From NCBI GenBank assembly GCA_011389815.1, contig JAABTP010000022.1, positions 1 through 40,526 of the forward strand: 40,526 bases of DNA, given 5' to 3'. This document shows, piece after piece, positions 24,568 through 36,600 of the stretch; position 1 is the first letter of the stretch, and every line of letters begins with the position of its first letter. The translations under genes were made by a program, and so were the position numbers. A model generated the notes under the pieces. That model was given only the letters and a program-made list of their open reading frames with translations. It ran no database searches and was not told where the DNA came from. Source of the stretch: Desulfobulbaceae bacterium. Its GTDB lineage: Bacteria; Desulfobacterota; Desulfobulbia; Desulfobulbales; Desulfobulbaceae.

Positions 24568-25212
24568 ATGAGCAACGGCTGTTTATACATCTTTCTTGAT
24601 GAAGGGGGGAATCTGGATTTTGCTGCATCCGGGACAAAGTATTTCACCTTGACAAGTGTTTGTACCAAACGCCCCTTCACCGTCTGCCATGAATTGGGAA
24701 AATACAAGTTCGACCTCATCGAATACGGATTTGATTTTTCATATTTCCACTGCATCAAAGACAACCGGCATGTTCGGCAGCGGGTGTTCGGGATCATCAA
24801 GGAGAATATTGCAGATTTGCGGATAGATTCGCTCATAGTGGAGAAAAGCAAAATCGCTCCGGCGTTGCAGGCTTCTGAAGAGTTTTATCCCCGGATGTTG
24901 GGGCACCTGATCCGGCATGTTGCGGAACAAGAGCGGGAAGAGCTGGACGGTATGAAAGAGCTGATCGTGATTACTGACAGTATACCGATAAAGAAGAAAC
25001 GGGCTGCTGTAGAAAAGGCGGTCAAGACCGTGTTGAAAAGAATGGTGCCTTCAGGCTGCCGGTTCCGGGTGCTGCATCATGCCTCAATGTCAAATATGGG
25101 GTTACAGCTTGCGGATTATTGCAACTGGGCAATATTCAGGAAATGGGAATCAGGGGGCAGTGTTTTCTATGATGCGTTGCGGGAAGGGATAAAGAGCGAG
25201 CTGGAGATATAA
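24568..25212 (+). CDS. DUF3800-family protein
   Basis: The 214-residue soluble protein shows the DUF3800 layout: an N-terminal strand YIFLDEGGNLDF (normally FIDESG) with acidic residue Asp11, a middle helical part, then ELIVITDSIPI and the C-terminal LQLADYCNWAIFRKWE. The family has an RNase-H-like look and occurs often in defence islands and near mobile elements, but its activity is unproven. The Ser of the usual DESG is replaced by Gly here. It stands alone after tRNA-Phe and ends 3 bases before a strong hairpin. No convincing ribosome binding site precedes the ATG, although caagga lies about 9 bases before it. Confidence 0.82.
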   Translation: MSNGCLYIFLDEGGNLDFAASGTKYFTLTSVCTKRPFTVCHELGKYKFDLIEYGFDFSYFHCIKDNRHVRQRVFGIIKENIADLRIDSLIVEKSKIAPALQASEEFYPRMLGHLIRHVAEQEREELDGMKELIVITDSIPIKKKRAAVEKAVKTVLKRMVPSGCRFRVLHHASMSNMGLQLADYCNWAIFRKWESGGSVFYDALREGIKSELEI

Positions 25213-25215
25213 AAA

Positions 25216-25241
25216 CGGGCAGCCTCCTGGAAAGCTGCCCG
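25216..25241 (+). terminator. Hairpin after the DUF3800 gene
   Basis: cgggcagc (25216-25223) pairs with gctgcccg (25234-25241) around a 10-base loop immediately after the stop codon. No T-tract follows, so it is a terminator or mRNA-stabilising hairpin. Confidence 0.55.
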
Positions 25242-25883
25242 ATTCGACCCCCCCGACTATCCTTTCAGAAGAAACCCTTGGTTTCTTGTCATCAGGGAGG
25301 AACCTTTCACTAACCATATATTAAGCTGTTCATGCAGGGTTGTAAAGAGAGTTTTTCAACTGCGCTTCAAACTTGAAAACCGAGTGGATATAGAGCGCAT
25401 TCCCCTATAGGAAGTTAATGAAAGGTGTTCATGGTTTTTATTATCTTGAGTATCAATAGGTTATCCTCTGTTATGCCCTTCATTCCCTCCTTCAGTCCTT
25501 CACTTTTAAATTTGAATACTATCCGGTTGATATTGGTTCAATCGCAACCTGTTTAAACATAAAATATATCAGCTGAGACCAACTGGTAAAAAGAGAATGC
25601 TGGCGCATCCAAAAGTTGACAATTTTTGGTTGTTGCTGACATTTTTTGTCCATTTTGATCCCTTGTTTTTCCCTTCATTTTTTTCTCTCCTGTAATCTTT
25701 TTTGTTTGCTGTATGGTCTCGTTGTGTGCTGTGGCTGAGGCGTTTTTTGCTGGCTGAAATGGAATATATGTGCTTTATTGTTTTTTTATGAAAAATTACA
25801 GAGGATAGCGGCATGCTACTTGCAAATGCTGGCGATAGGTGAAAAGAGGGAGAGTTCTCAGTTCTTCTTGGCGGGCAATAATT
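25242..25883. other. 640-base gene-free stretch before the PilZ gene
   Basis: No gene, RNA or repeat could be recognised. The minus-strand open frame in 25569-25973 is rich in Ser, Lys and His, with no resemblance to a known family, and overlaps the PilZ start; it is treated as chance. The segment has low GC content and may hold the PilZ promoter or a leader RNA. Confidence 0.45.
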
Positions 25884-26321
25884 ATGCAACATACAATGGA
25901 TAGGCGTCAAAGTACCCGGGTAGATATCTTGCTGGATATACGTCTGGATTTCGGAGTGCGCAGGTACAGGCATTTTGCCAATAATCTCAGCCTGAGTGGG
26001 CTTTATGTAAAAGGGTTTTACGAGCAGAAGGCTGGTGATGTCTGTGTCATTGATTTGAAGCAGGCAAAATCCAGAGAAGCCGGAGCGATACGAGCGGTTT
26101 GTTCGGCTGTCAGGGTCAACGAGACAGGTATGGCCTTGAAATTTATCTCCATGAAGATTGATAGTTTTCTCCTGCTTCAGACCGTGGTGGCCTCGTTTGC
26201 CGATGATCCTGAGTTGCTGGGAGGAGAATCACTGAAAGATATCTCTTTTACGCAGGAGGACGGTCTTATCATGTATGAGAATACACTCCCGCTAATAAAT
26301 TATTCTTTTCCGCTGGCCTGA
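25884..26321 (+). CDS. PilZ-domain protein
   Basis: A soluble protein of 145 residues from the ATG at 25884; a second ATG at 25896 and an upstream GTG at 25839 are also possible, since the ribosome binding site is poor for all. The PilZ c-di-GMP motif is present: RRQSTR with the spaced Arg residues, then, about 22 residues on, NNLSLSGLYVKG matching (D/N)-x-S-x-x-G. The barrel continues to about residue 100. The C-terminal 40 residues are specific to this protein. It probably binds cyclic di-GMP and passes the signal to a partner protein; no enzymatic domain is fused, and no diguanylate cyclase lies in the window. Confidence 0.85.
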   Translation: MQHTMDRRQSTRVDILLDIRLDFGVRRYRHFANNLSLSGLYVKGFYEQKAGDVCVIDLKQAKSREAGAIRAVCSAVRVNETGMALKFISMKIDSFLLLQTVVASFADDPELLGGESLKDISFTQEDGLIMYENTLPLINYSFPLA

Positions 26322-26398
26322 AAGAGTAAAATCCAGGTCTGCGTGTTCCCCCTCCCCCCTTCTTTTTCGCAGTCATTGTAATCATCCTTGATGATTCA

Positions 26399-27016
26399 TC
26401 AATCGTTCGATAATGCCTGCGAGTCCTCTCTGTATTCTTTGTCTTCGTTTCCAGGTATACCAAATCGGGTACGCAGGGCTAGGATAAACATCCTGTCTGC
26501 CTTACTCGAAATCATATCCAGGGGCGAGTAGCCTCTTTTCCATGCCAGTGAGAAAATTATTCCCAGAGCCAGGATGGTGATGAGTATATTTTGCCAGGAA
26601 TTAAGTGCCCACTGGCCTTGCCATACCCATTGCCAACTCTCTGAAAAGGGCTGGAGATAGGGAATGGGCCATTGGTGTCCGTCTGGACCTCGTGAACCTA
26701 TCAGATCCCCAAGTAAGTGCAGGTGAAAACTGATTCCGGCAAGTAACGCAGTAATGAGTTTACGTGTTCGGGCAAGTAGATAGGCTGTCATAATCACCAG
26801 AAAAGCAAAGCCAATATTATGACCCAGCACATGATGGTAGGTGGACCAGAGTTCCAGCTGTTCTTTACTTTTTCCTGCAAAGAAGTCTCCGATAATAACA
26901 AGGCCGTCCGCGTCTGGTATAATTCCTGCAATAGTTATCATTATCAGTTCACGGCGATTAACCTGGGCGGTATTGGCAGTCAGCCATCCGATGAAAAGAT
27001 GTGTTACTGGGCTCAT
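26399..27016 (-). CDS. YdjM-like membrane-bound metal-dependent hydrolase
   Basis: From the ATG at 27016 (aggaa 9 bases upstream) the protein has 205 residues; a longer form starting at 27055 lacks support. It begins MSPVTHLFIGWL, the usual first motif of the YdjM (PF04307) family with its metal-binding His. IIPDADGL, STYHHVLGHNIGF and HLHLLGDLIGSRGPDGHQWP carry the further Asp and His residues of the active site. Three to four membrane helices are visible (AFLVIMTAYLLA, LITALLAGISFHL, ILITILALGIIFSLA). The natural substrate is unknown. It stands alone and converges on the PilZ gene. Confidence 0.88.
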   Translation of the reverse strand: MSPVTHLFIGWLTANTAQVNRRELIMITIAGIIPDADGLVIIGDFFAGKSKEQLELWSTYHHVLGHNIGFAFLVIMTAYLLARTRKLITALLAGISFHLHLLGDLIGSRGPDGHQWPIPYLQPFSESWQWVWQGQWALNSWQNILITILALGIIFSLAWKRGYSPLDMISSKADRMFILALRTRFGIPGNEDKEYREDSQALSND

Positions 27017-27180
27017 AGGTTTATTCCTTACTTGATCGGGTGTTAGTTTGTGCAACTGCGTTGTTCAGGAATGTAATAGGGAACAGAAAGGGTTCCGGGT
27101 AAAATATATACAACCAAATGTGAGAAAAGTATATTAATTATACAGAGAATATTTATTCCACCCATTGATGTTGCGAAAAG

Positions 27181-27394
27181 GTGCCAGGGTATCTTCAGCA
27201 AAGGTCTGTACTGACCTTGGGGGGAAGGTTAGTACGTACCTTAGGGTGAAGGTACCCACTGACCTTGGGGGAAAGATCCCCGCTTACCTTCGGGTGAAGA
27301 TCCCCGCTTACCTTCGGGTGAAGGTACTCACTGACCTTGGGGGAGAGATCCCTACTGACCTTCAGGGCAAGGTACCAGGGGATCTTGAGTAGAG
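27181..27394. repeat. 24-bp tandem repeat, seven full and two variant end units
   Basis: Seven contiguous 24-base units run from 27204 to 27371, e.g. gtacccactgaccttggggg (27252) and atccccgcttaccttcgggt (27276 and 27300, identical). Two 23-base end units, gtgccagggtatcttcagca (27181) and gtaccaggggatcttgagta (27372), resemble each other more than the inner ones. The unit is a multiple of three, so frames stay open, but no gene is indicated. It lies upstream of the giant secreted protein gene. Confidence 0.85.
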
Positions 27395-27613
27395 AAAAGT
27401 ATGTTGAAAGGGGGGATTTTAAAATTCCCTAAACAGGCAAAAAAATTGCTTTCTAATATTGCTTGTATATATATAATAAGCATGCAGGGCTTTTGCTCAT
27501 TCTTACCATTTGCAAAAAACAAACTGTTTTTATTGTTTGCCAGCAGGATAATAACTGTGGTACGTAAGGAGCTTTTTGACGTTCGGCATACGGGCGTTTT
27601 GGAGGATATAGTC
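27395..27613 (+). promoter_or_regulatory. Upstream region of the giant protein gene, possible -10 box and strong ribosome binding site
   Basis: The AT-rich segment includes TATAAT at 27472-27477 inside tatatataataag, a likely -10 box; a matching -35 is only weakly present (tttcta, 16 bases before). ggaggatatagtc at 27601-27613 is a strong ribosome binding site that supports the ATG at 27614. No other gene is seen here. Confidence 0.45.
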
Positions 27614-30600
27614 ATGACAGCACAGGATATTAACCGCTTGGACGGACAAAGATGGGCAAGGGTTTCTTGGCTATTTGATTTTATGGATATGATGATGAAA
27701 AAAATTTGCTGGATTACTGGAGCGTTGATTTTGAGCTTGCTGCCGGTTGCGGCGCAGGCGGACAACCCTGATGGTGAGTTGCGTATTGAGATTATCTCTG
27801 CCTATAACCTGGTGGTTGACTCAAACGTGACCACCCCTGCCACCTATGCCCCGGAAGCGGCCACCCTTGGTGCCAAGGTCTGTAATGACGGAACCGAGGC
27901 CATGCATGAGGTGCAGGTCTATATCGGTGATTATATTGAGGGCGGCACAAGCACACCGGGCAGCTATCCGGTTTTTGACAGCGCTGGTGATTCCCGTACC
28001 TGGCTTGCAGATACCGGGGAATATTCCCTCACACATGAATCCGGTTCTTTTGCCAATAATGAGGATGCCAGCCGGGCCTGGGTGGGTACGCTGGAACCCG
28101 GTGAATGTCGGGTGGAGTATTGGGTGGTTTCCTATCCGCGATGTGTGAATGTCGGGGGTACTCCCCAGGAACCACCCTGCGACACAGCTATCACCGGCGG
28201 CAGCACAACGGCGGATGATCTTTCTCTATCTTACGACATCTGGGCAACCGGTTCTTACGGTGCTGCAGAGACTCCTCTCGAAGCCGAAGATAGCCGGAAT
28301 TTAACCCTGCGCAGCGAGATCTCTGCATCTGCCAATAAAATCTGGCCCAACGGCGACAACAAGGTACCGGATGAGTATAAAGCTGCTATCCAGGAATCTC
28401 TTGGTTGGGATACCTGGACACCGACTGGGTCCAATCCTTTTCCAGGTCAGGTTTTTGAGACCCAAGGGATATGGTACGATCTGGGCAACGTGAACCAGGG
28501 CTTTGACAACAACAACGACGGAGTGCCGGATCAGAATGCCTGGCTGCAGCCGGTGGGTATCCCGGATGTGTATGATCCCGGCTGTTTTCGCCTTGTTGGA
28601 ACCTACGGAATTCTGATTGTTAAATTAAGCGGCGGGGGCGAGAAGCTTATTCCCTTCAAAGATCAGATGTATTTTGAAAATATACCGGACAACACCGGTG
28701 TGGTTGGCTTGGTCTTTTACGAATATGCTGCGCTCAACGGAAAATGTACAGGTACGCTGACTCCGTATCAGGAAGTTGCGTCCGGTTATCTGAATGAGAA
28801 GTTCAGTGGGGATTATGGGACGGCTTTTCAGATTACGACGCAGGAACCGTTGGCTTCCATCGCAAAAGGCGTTTCACCGGAAACCGCAGGTCTGGGTTCG
28901 ACGCTTACCTATACTATGACGGTAACTAATCCTCCTTCCTCTTCGTATCCTGCTACTGCCGAGTATCCCGGCGGTCTCACAGTAACGGTGGGAGATCCGG
29001 ATTCAGGGAATCCCTTGGTTGTGCGGGATACTATTCCGGAAGGGACTCAATATGTCTATGACAGTGCTCAAGTAGTGTCTGGTAGCGGAATTACCGATGT
29101 TACTATTCTGTATACTTTGAATGATGGAACTACCACTTCGACCAAACCTGCGAATCAGACCGAGGCCAATAACGTAGTTGCTTTAGAATGGCGAGCAAAT
29201 ACAGGGCTTGTAAATGATAGCACCATGACGGTTGGGTTTCAGGCAACTGTACCGGGCACCTACACCGAGCCCTTTGTTTCCAATACCGGCTGTGCAGCCA
29301 TCGGCTCCGGGCCTTGTTTTGACGAGGATGATGCGGTGACGAAAATCACCGGGAGCACCTCGATTACCGGGACGGTTTTTGAGGATGACGGCACGGGCAG
29401 CAACAACGGTAACGGCACCTACGACACTGCGGATGCCGGAGAAGTAGGCATAGCCGGAGTGCCGGTGGGTATTTATTACGATGCCGACGGTAGCGGAACC
29501 TACTCTGAAGGCGATTTTCTGTGGGAGGAAGTGACCACCTTGGCGGACGGCAGTTACACTTCCAGCAGCACCCTGCCGCCGGGTGATTGGTTTGCTGTGG
29601 TCGGTGATTTACCGGTCACTCATGACGGCTGGGCCAGTACGACTGGGACAGTGCATGGTGTCACCACAACAATAGGGGAAGCAACTGCGCTGGATACCGG
29701 TTTTGCACCGGCTTTGACTCTGGATAAGCAGTTTGTCGGGGCTTCTCCTATTAAGGAGGGGGATGTTGTTACTTATACGATTGATTTGAATAATGAGTTG
29801 TATGCCGAAGGTGTTGCTGTAAGTGGCGGTTGCGAATATTTAGTTTGGTCTTCAGCCGAATCAGTGACTAATAGTGCCAGCACCGCTAACAAACAGTTTT
29901 TGAATATTCCAAATGCGTTTGGTACGCAAGGGCCTGATGGTGCTTATGCTAGTGGCGACTATACAGGCGGTAATAATCAATTCATTACGGGATCAAGTTT
30001 TAATATTGATCCCAAGTCGGGAAATATCATCAAAGTAGAGGCATTGGCGCAAATCTACATTGCTTCTGCTCTTACAGATGATTCTGCAATGTTTGAACTG
30101 TACGGTGCAGGCGCACAAACGAGTATCATTACTACTGCCGATTTAAATACCGCAGTTGGTGCAGGCAACGCAACACTCTTTTCGTGGGACGTCACCAGTT
30201 TAAAAACTTGGGATTGGACCGTGTTTGCCAGTGCTTCAGAATTCGGAATAGGACTTGATAAAACAGGACAAGCTGATACTAACACGATTTACCTTGATGC
30301 GCTTGGCTACCGTATCACCACAGATGCGGTTTGTGAGAATAGTCCCTCAACCATCATCGACCCGCTCCCCCTCTATGACACCTTTGACGCCAACAAAATT
30401 GAATTCGCTTCCGCATCACCTGTACCGGACCGGCTTGTTCCCTATGATGACGGCGATCCGACAACCGATATGTATCGAATTGAATGGGACAATCTCGGCC
30501 CGCTCAATCCTAGCGAAACTACTCAGGTAACGGTTAATTTCACCGCGATGGAACCGGCAGGTTCACCGGAGACGGTAACCAATACAGCCGAAGTGAAAAA

Positions 30601-33600
30601 CGCTTATTTTACCAGCGGTACTCCGGCCAATGATGCCGACGATGCCGAGACAGTCAATCTGAATGCGACTGCTTCTATCGGCGACTTCATCTGGTCCGAT
30701 ACAAACGGTGACGGCATACAGGATGCCGGAGAGCCGGGTATTCCGGGCGTGACCGTGTATCTCTGCACAACGACTGATCCATGTGTTTCCGGTGCCCCTG
30801 ACGCAGTACAAACCACGACTGACAGTGACGGACATTATCAGTTTGACTATCTTGACGGTACGTACTACATGGCTGTGGATACAACTACCCTGCCTGACGG
30901 ATTTAACGCAACGCCGACCGGCGATCCGGACGGAACCGCCGATGGACAGACAAGTGTCACTGTATCAGGCAATACGGACAATATGGACCAGGACTGGGGC
31001 TTCAATTCCACAGCAGGCACAATTACCGGCAGCGTGTGGCAGGATTTCGACGGCGATACAAACCGGGATGATAATGATACGCCTTTTGCAGGCTGGATAG
31101 TAACATTATATAATTCTGACGGAACTGTTGCAGGTACTACAACGACGAATGCGGACGGCACATATATTTTCGGTGATTTATCGAACGGAGACTATTACAC
31201 AACTGTTACACCGCCAGCAGGCTATACCCAGACCTATGATTATGACAGTATCCTGAATAATAACAGCGGTACGCTCACTGTCAACGGCAACACCTTTATT
31301 TCCGATGTTGATTTCGCCTATCAGACCGGAGACAATTCCATCGGCGATACCCTGTATGTTGATCTGAACGGTGACGGGATAGAGCAGACCGGAGAACCGG
31401 GAATCAGTGATGTTACGGTTTCCCTGTATTTGGACAGCGGCTCTGTTCCCGGCGTACTTGATCCGGGTGATGTGCTGCTGGGAAGTGAGGTGACAGACAG
31501 CAACGGCCAGTACGATTTCACCAATCTACCTGATGGAGATTATCTTATTGTCCCGGATGAAGACGATGTCGATCTTCCCATGGTTCAGCAAACCGGAGAT
31601 CCGGATGAAAGCGGTGTCTGCACAGTCTGCGACGGTATCACCTCAGTGACCGTGACCGGCGGCCAGGATATTGATACTGCCGACTTCGGCTATGAACCCG
31701 ACGGCGGCAAGATCGGCGACAGCATCTATTGGGATGTCAACGGCGACGGTACACAGGGTGCTGGAGAACCTGGAATAGAAGGTGTTGAAGTCTATCTTTG
31801 CACTAAGCCGGTGGGTTCACTCCCGTGTGATCCTACGGATAGTGAATATGTTGGTACCGCTACCACAGATGCGGATGGCAAGTACCTCTTCTATGGCCTG
31901 CCGGATGATGATTATGTTGTTACGGTGGGGAGCGGCCCCGGCACGGAGATAAACGATGCCGACCAGACAGCCGACCCGGACAACAACGGTTTGGTCTGCA
32001 CTGATCCTTTGGCGTATACATGCGACAGCAGCCAGGATGTTACCATCAACGGCAACAGCTACATGGGCGCGGATTTCGGCTATGAACCGCCCCTGTTCAT
32101 CGGTGATCAGCTGTTCATAGACATGGACGGCGACGGCAGTCCGATGGAAAACAATGATCTGCCGCTGGCCTATGTGACGGTTACGCTCACGGATTGCGGG
32201 CCTGACAAGGACTGCGCTACCACAGGAGACAATGAAACCTATACAACCCAAACCGATGAGAACGGCAACTATGCCTTTGTTGACGGATTGGTTGACGGGA
32301 ACAAGTATATAATCGAAGTGGACACGAACGACGAGGATCTCCCGGCAGAGTACGGAGCATTAACTCCGTCCTATAATGGACATGACAGTGACGGAACGAC
32401 AGACAGCAGTATTGAGCTGACCCTTGGTTCAGTCCCTATTGATGATGCCGATATGGGGTTCAAATTCCCGGTGATTAACAACACCCTTAGCGGCACAGTC
32501 TGCCTGGAAGGCTCCTCGGTAGATGGTTATTGCGGCTCTGGGCTTAACTTGACTGATGGAGTAGCAGGCGATGAGTCTGCCTACGAAGGTACAACGGTCT
32601 ATGTATCTAAATGGATTGACGATGGCGACGGTATCGTAGAGTCAGGAGAGCTGTTCCCGATAACTCAGACCGTTACTGATGAAAACGGAGACTATTCTTT
32701 TACCGGTTTGCCTTCAGTAAGCGGAAGTAATGAGAGTTATTTGGTATCTCTTGACGCCCCGGCAGATCTACTTGAGTTGACAACAAAACTGGCTGACACC
32801 CCGCCTGATACTCCGGCGGATGCCCTGAAAGAATATATCGACCTTGATGGGCACACCACTTCGGTATGGCAGAGCATTAGTGTTGCTGACGGTAATATCG
32901 TTGCAGGGCTTGACTTCGCCTTTCAACAGACAGCCGCCTTCGATTTCGGAGACTTGCCCCTGCCCTTTGAAACCAAACTGGCTATTGACGGTGCCCGTCA
33001 TCTTGTACCGGACCCGGTGAATCCAGATCTGTATCTCGGTGCAGGTGTGACAATAGAAATAGACGGCAAGCCTTCCGTCGGTGCCATCGCTGATGAGGAT
33101 GACGGGATTGTTCCAGTTAATCCTGACACTTGCAATGCTGTTGATCCGCGTACTTCTTGGAATGAAACGGATGGCGGTGCTGTTGAAGTCACAGCCGTAG
33201 GTGATGGTTGGTTGCTTGGCTGGATAGACTTTAACGGAGATGGATCTCTCAACGGCGATAATGAGTTGATTATCAACGAGGCCCTATCTGGTGGAGATAC
33301 TCCGAAATGCATAAAATTTTCTATCCCTGCGGATGCCTTTGATGGGGATGGTAATTTTAAGGCACCTGGCTATGCCCGCTTCCGTCTCTTCCCGGTTAAC
33401 GCACCGGCCTTATCGCTTCCAAGGTTTGCCTTTAAAGGTGATGCTAAGAACGGCGAAGTGGAGGATTATCTCTTTAACTTGGGGGCACTTAGTGCTATTG
33501 GCGATGAGATATTATTGCTTAAGCCGGACGGCACAACAGAAGGAATAGAAGGCGTTGTTGTGGAGCTGCAAAACGAATTCTGCAATGCTGGGGTGGACTG

Positions 33601-36600
33601 TCCGACTGCGGTAACCGATGCAAATGGTCACTACCTGTTTACCGGCGTTGGTTTGGGCGACTATACAGTTGTCGTTAAGGAGGGAATTAGTGGACTGACT
33701 CAGGTCTATGATCCTGATTCAACAGTAGACGGGCAACATCCAGTGTCTGTCACTACAGCTGGAACTGAGTACCTTGATGCTGATTTCTGGTATGCTGCAT
33801 CTGCACCGACCACCGGCACCATCGGCGACCGCATATGGAACGACGCTGACGGCGACGGTGTGCAGGACTTGGGTGAGTCGGGGATCGGAGGCATTACCGT
33901 TGTTCTGAAAGATAGCAATGGTGATCCGGTTAAAAACAGTAATGGCGAAGATATAAAAGCCACTACTAATCCCGACGGCAGTTATTTGCTCACTGATGTT
34001 CCAGAGGGAAGCGGTTATACAGTCGAAGTAAGCAATCCGCCAAGCGGTGGAACATCAACGACTGGAGGCCATAGCACTACTGTTGATGTAGGAGCAGGTG
34101 AGACGGTTCTAACAGCCGACTTTGGATACCAGTTTCCAGAGGCGAATACTTCTGATATCGGCGACACTATCTATCACGAAGATATTGGAGGTATTGCCGG
34201 TGTCACTGTGGTGCTCAAGGATACCAACGGCGATATTATTGCTCAGGATGTAACCGATTCCAACGGCAACTACCTTTTTCCAGGTCTACCTCCAGGTGAC
34301 TATACTGTGGAGGTGACGGATACCAACGGTCAACTGGACAGCTATGTACTCACTGTGGATCCAGATTCCGGTGACGCATTGTCAGAGTCCTATTCGTTAA
34401 CCACGGTAGCAGATACCGACTACCTTGATGTAGATTTTGGCTATAATGATCCTGTTCCTACTTACGCAACGGTCAGTTCGTTCAATGCCTATGTGAACAC
34501 AGCAAACCAAATCGTCCTTGAATGGACAACAGCCAGTGAGATAGGCACCATAGGTTTTCATTTGGAACGATTAAACGAGCAGAGCGGTGAGTATCAGGCG
34601 GTAACAAAAAAACTGCTGCCCGGGATGCTGGCTCCGCCGCACGGCGGCACCTACCGCTTTGTGGATAAGCAGGCTAAACCCGGAAAAGGTTATACTTATC
34701 GGGTGGTCGAGGTTGCTCTTGATAATCAGGGTGTGATTTCCGGACCGTACGTTGTACAGGCAAGCAAGGCTTTGCCGGTGAATAATCAGATGTTTGCTGA
34801 TGGCCCGGAGGGCTATACATTGGCGCACCAGGATTTTTCCAGGAAACAGCTGAAGCGTTTTACAGCCCGAAGCAAGTTTGTTCAGGAGCTTGCTGCTGCA
34901 AAGAAGAAAAAGACGGGTAATACCCTGAAGATTCCGGTAAAGAAAAACGGATTGGTTTACCTCACCGCTGTCGAGCTGGCTGAGTTGTCTGGAATGACTC
35001 GTGTTAAGGTGGAGCAGAGCTTGAGAGCGAAGAAGTGCCTGCTGACTCTGTCAGGGGAATCCATCCCTGTCATTACGTCAAATACCGGCTCGGGTCTTTG
35101 GTTTTACGGACAGGGACCAGGCAGAAAGGATGTTAGTCACAATGTCTACTTGCTGGAACTGGGTAAGAAAGGCGTAAAGATGAAAAATACTCCGGGCAGG
35201 CCAGAAAAGAGTGTTGAGGTAGCACAGTCATACCTGGCTCAGGTTAGACTAGAGGAAAATCATCAGCCGTTGTATTTTTATAATATCAATAAACCCTTGG
35301 ATGATTTTTGGGCCTGGGAATATCTGTTTGCCTATGGTAATGAATATGTTCTTGTTCACACTGTGGATACTCCGTATGTAACCGGGGAAGGCATGGCAAT
35401 GATCACGGTTAATCTGGTAAGTGTAGCCAATAAAAAATCCAGTAGTGCAGCACCGTACAAGGTGGCTGTCCTGTTGAACGGACATGAGATCGGTACAACC
35501 GAATGGTCTGAGAAGGGCGCACATTCATTCCAGAGCGAAATCCCGGCGAATTGGCTCTACGAAGATGGCAATGAAGTGCAAATTGTCTCACAACTGAACA
35601 GGGGAGTGAATTATTCACTTATCTACTTGGACTCTATTGAGGTGGATTATCAGCGTAGCTATGAAGTAGTCGATAGCAAGCTGAGTTTTTCTGCTGCTGA
35701 TTACGACAGCGTGACGATCAGGGGATTTAAGAGTAGTAATGTTTTGGCTCTTGATATCACCGAGCCAACCAATCCTTTGCGCTTGCGCACTTTGCCTGGT
35801 AAAAATCAAGCTGGTGAATACACAATTACGGTGTCCACCAAACCGGGACATGATTATTATGTTGTTGGAGCCTCAAATGTAAATTTTGTTGGTAGTATAA
35901 CTGTAGACACCCCATCTCAGCTGCGCAGTGCAGAGAATCAGGCTGATTATTTGGTCATCACTTCCATTAATTTAATGGATTCCGCCCAAAGGCTTGCAGA
36001 CCATCGTGCGTCTGAGGGAATGAGGACGATGATCGTTGATATTGAGGATGTACAGGATGAGTTTAGCCATAGTTTGCCAGATCCAGAGGCGATTCGGGAT
36101 TTCCTGAGCTATGTGTATACGCATTGGAGCTTGGTTCCGAAGTATGTAACACTGATCGGTGACGGCTCCTATGATTATAATGATTATATGGGGTACGGAG
36201 CTCCGCTGGTCCCTAGTGTAGTGGTCTCAACCCCAGACGGTTTCTACCCCAGTGACAGTGTGTTGGCGGACGTTGTTGATGATGACGGTGTGCCAGAGTA
36301 CGCCATAGGTCGTATCCCGGTCGTTGATAGTGAGGAGCTTGATAGATATATTGATAAGGTCATGGCTTATGAGCATGCTCTTGAGGGAGGTTCAAAGACG
36401 ATGACCTTGGTGACCGATCAAAAAGATCCCTTGGCAGGTGATTTTCGGGCCAGTACGGATCAAGTGGCTGCCCTGATGCCGGAATATGTTCAAGTGGATC
36501 GTCTTGATGCCGATACACTGGGCTATAATGGAGTCAAAAACGGAATTAATGTTGCACTCCGTGAGGGCAGTGATATCCTGCATTATACAGGCCATAGTTC

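Noticed and set aside
25242-25883. Possible c-di-GMP riboswitch before the PilZ gene
   Set aside because: I looked for the conserved GEMM core and did not find it; only scattered partial matches.
25569-25973. 134-codon minus-strand frame before the PilZ gene
   Set aside because: No family resemblance, overlaps the PilZ start, unusual composition and no ribosome binding site.
27181-27394. Repeat array considered as CRISPR or as part of a coding gene
   Set aside because: No unique spacers. The frame across it is open only because the unit is 24 bases; no start, ribosome binding site or homology supports a gene.
27401-27613. Longer start of the giant protein at 27401
   Set aside because: The upstream extension has no ribosome binding site and would bury the signal peptide 120 residues inside; the ATG at 27614 has a strong site.
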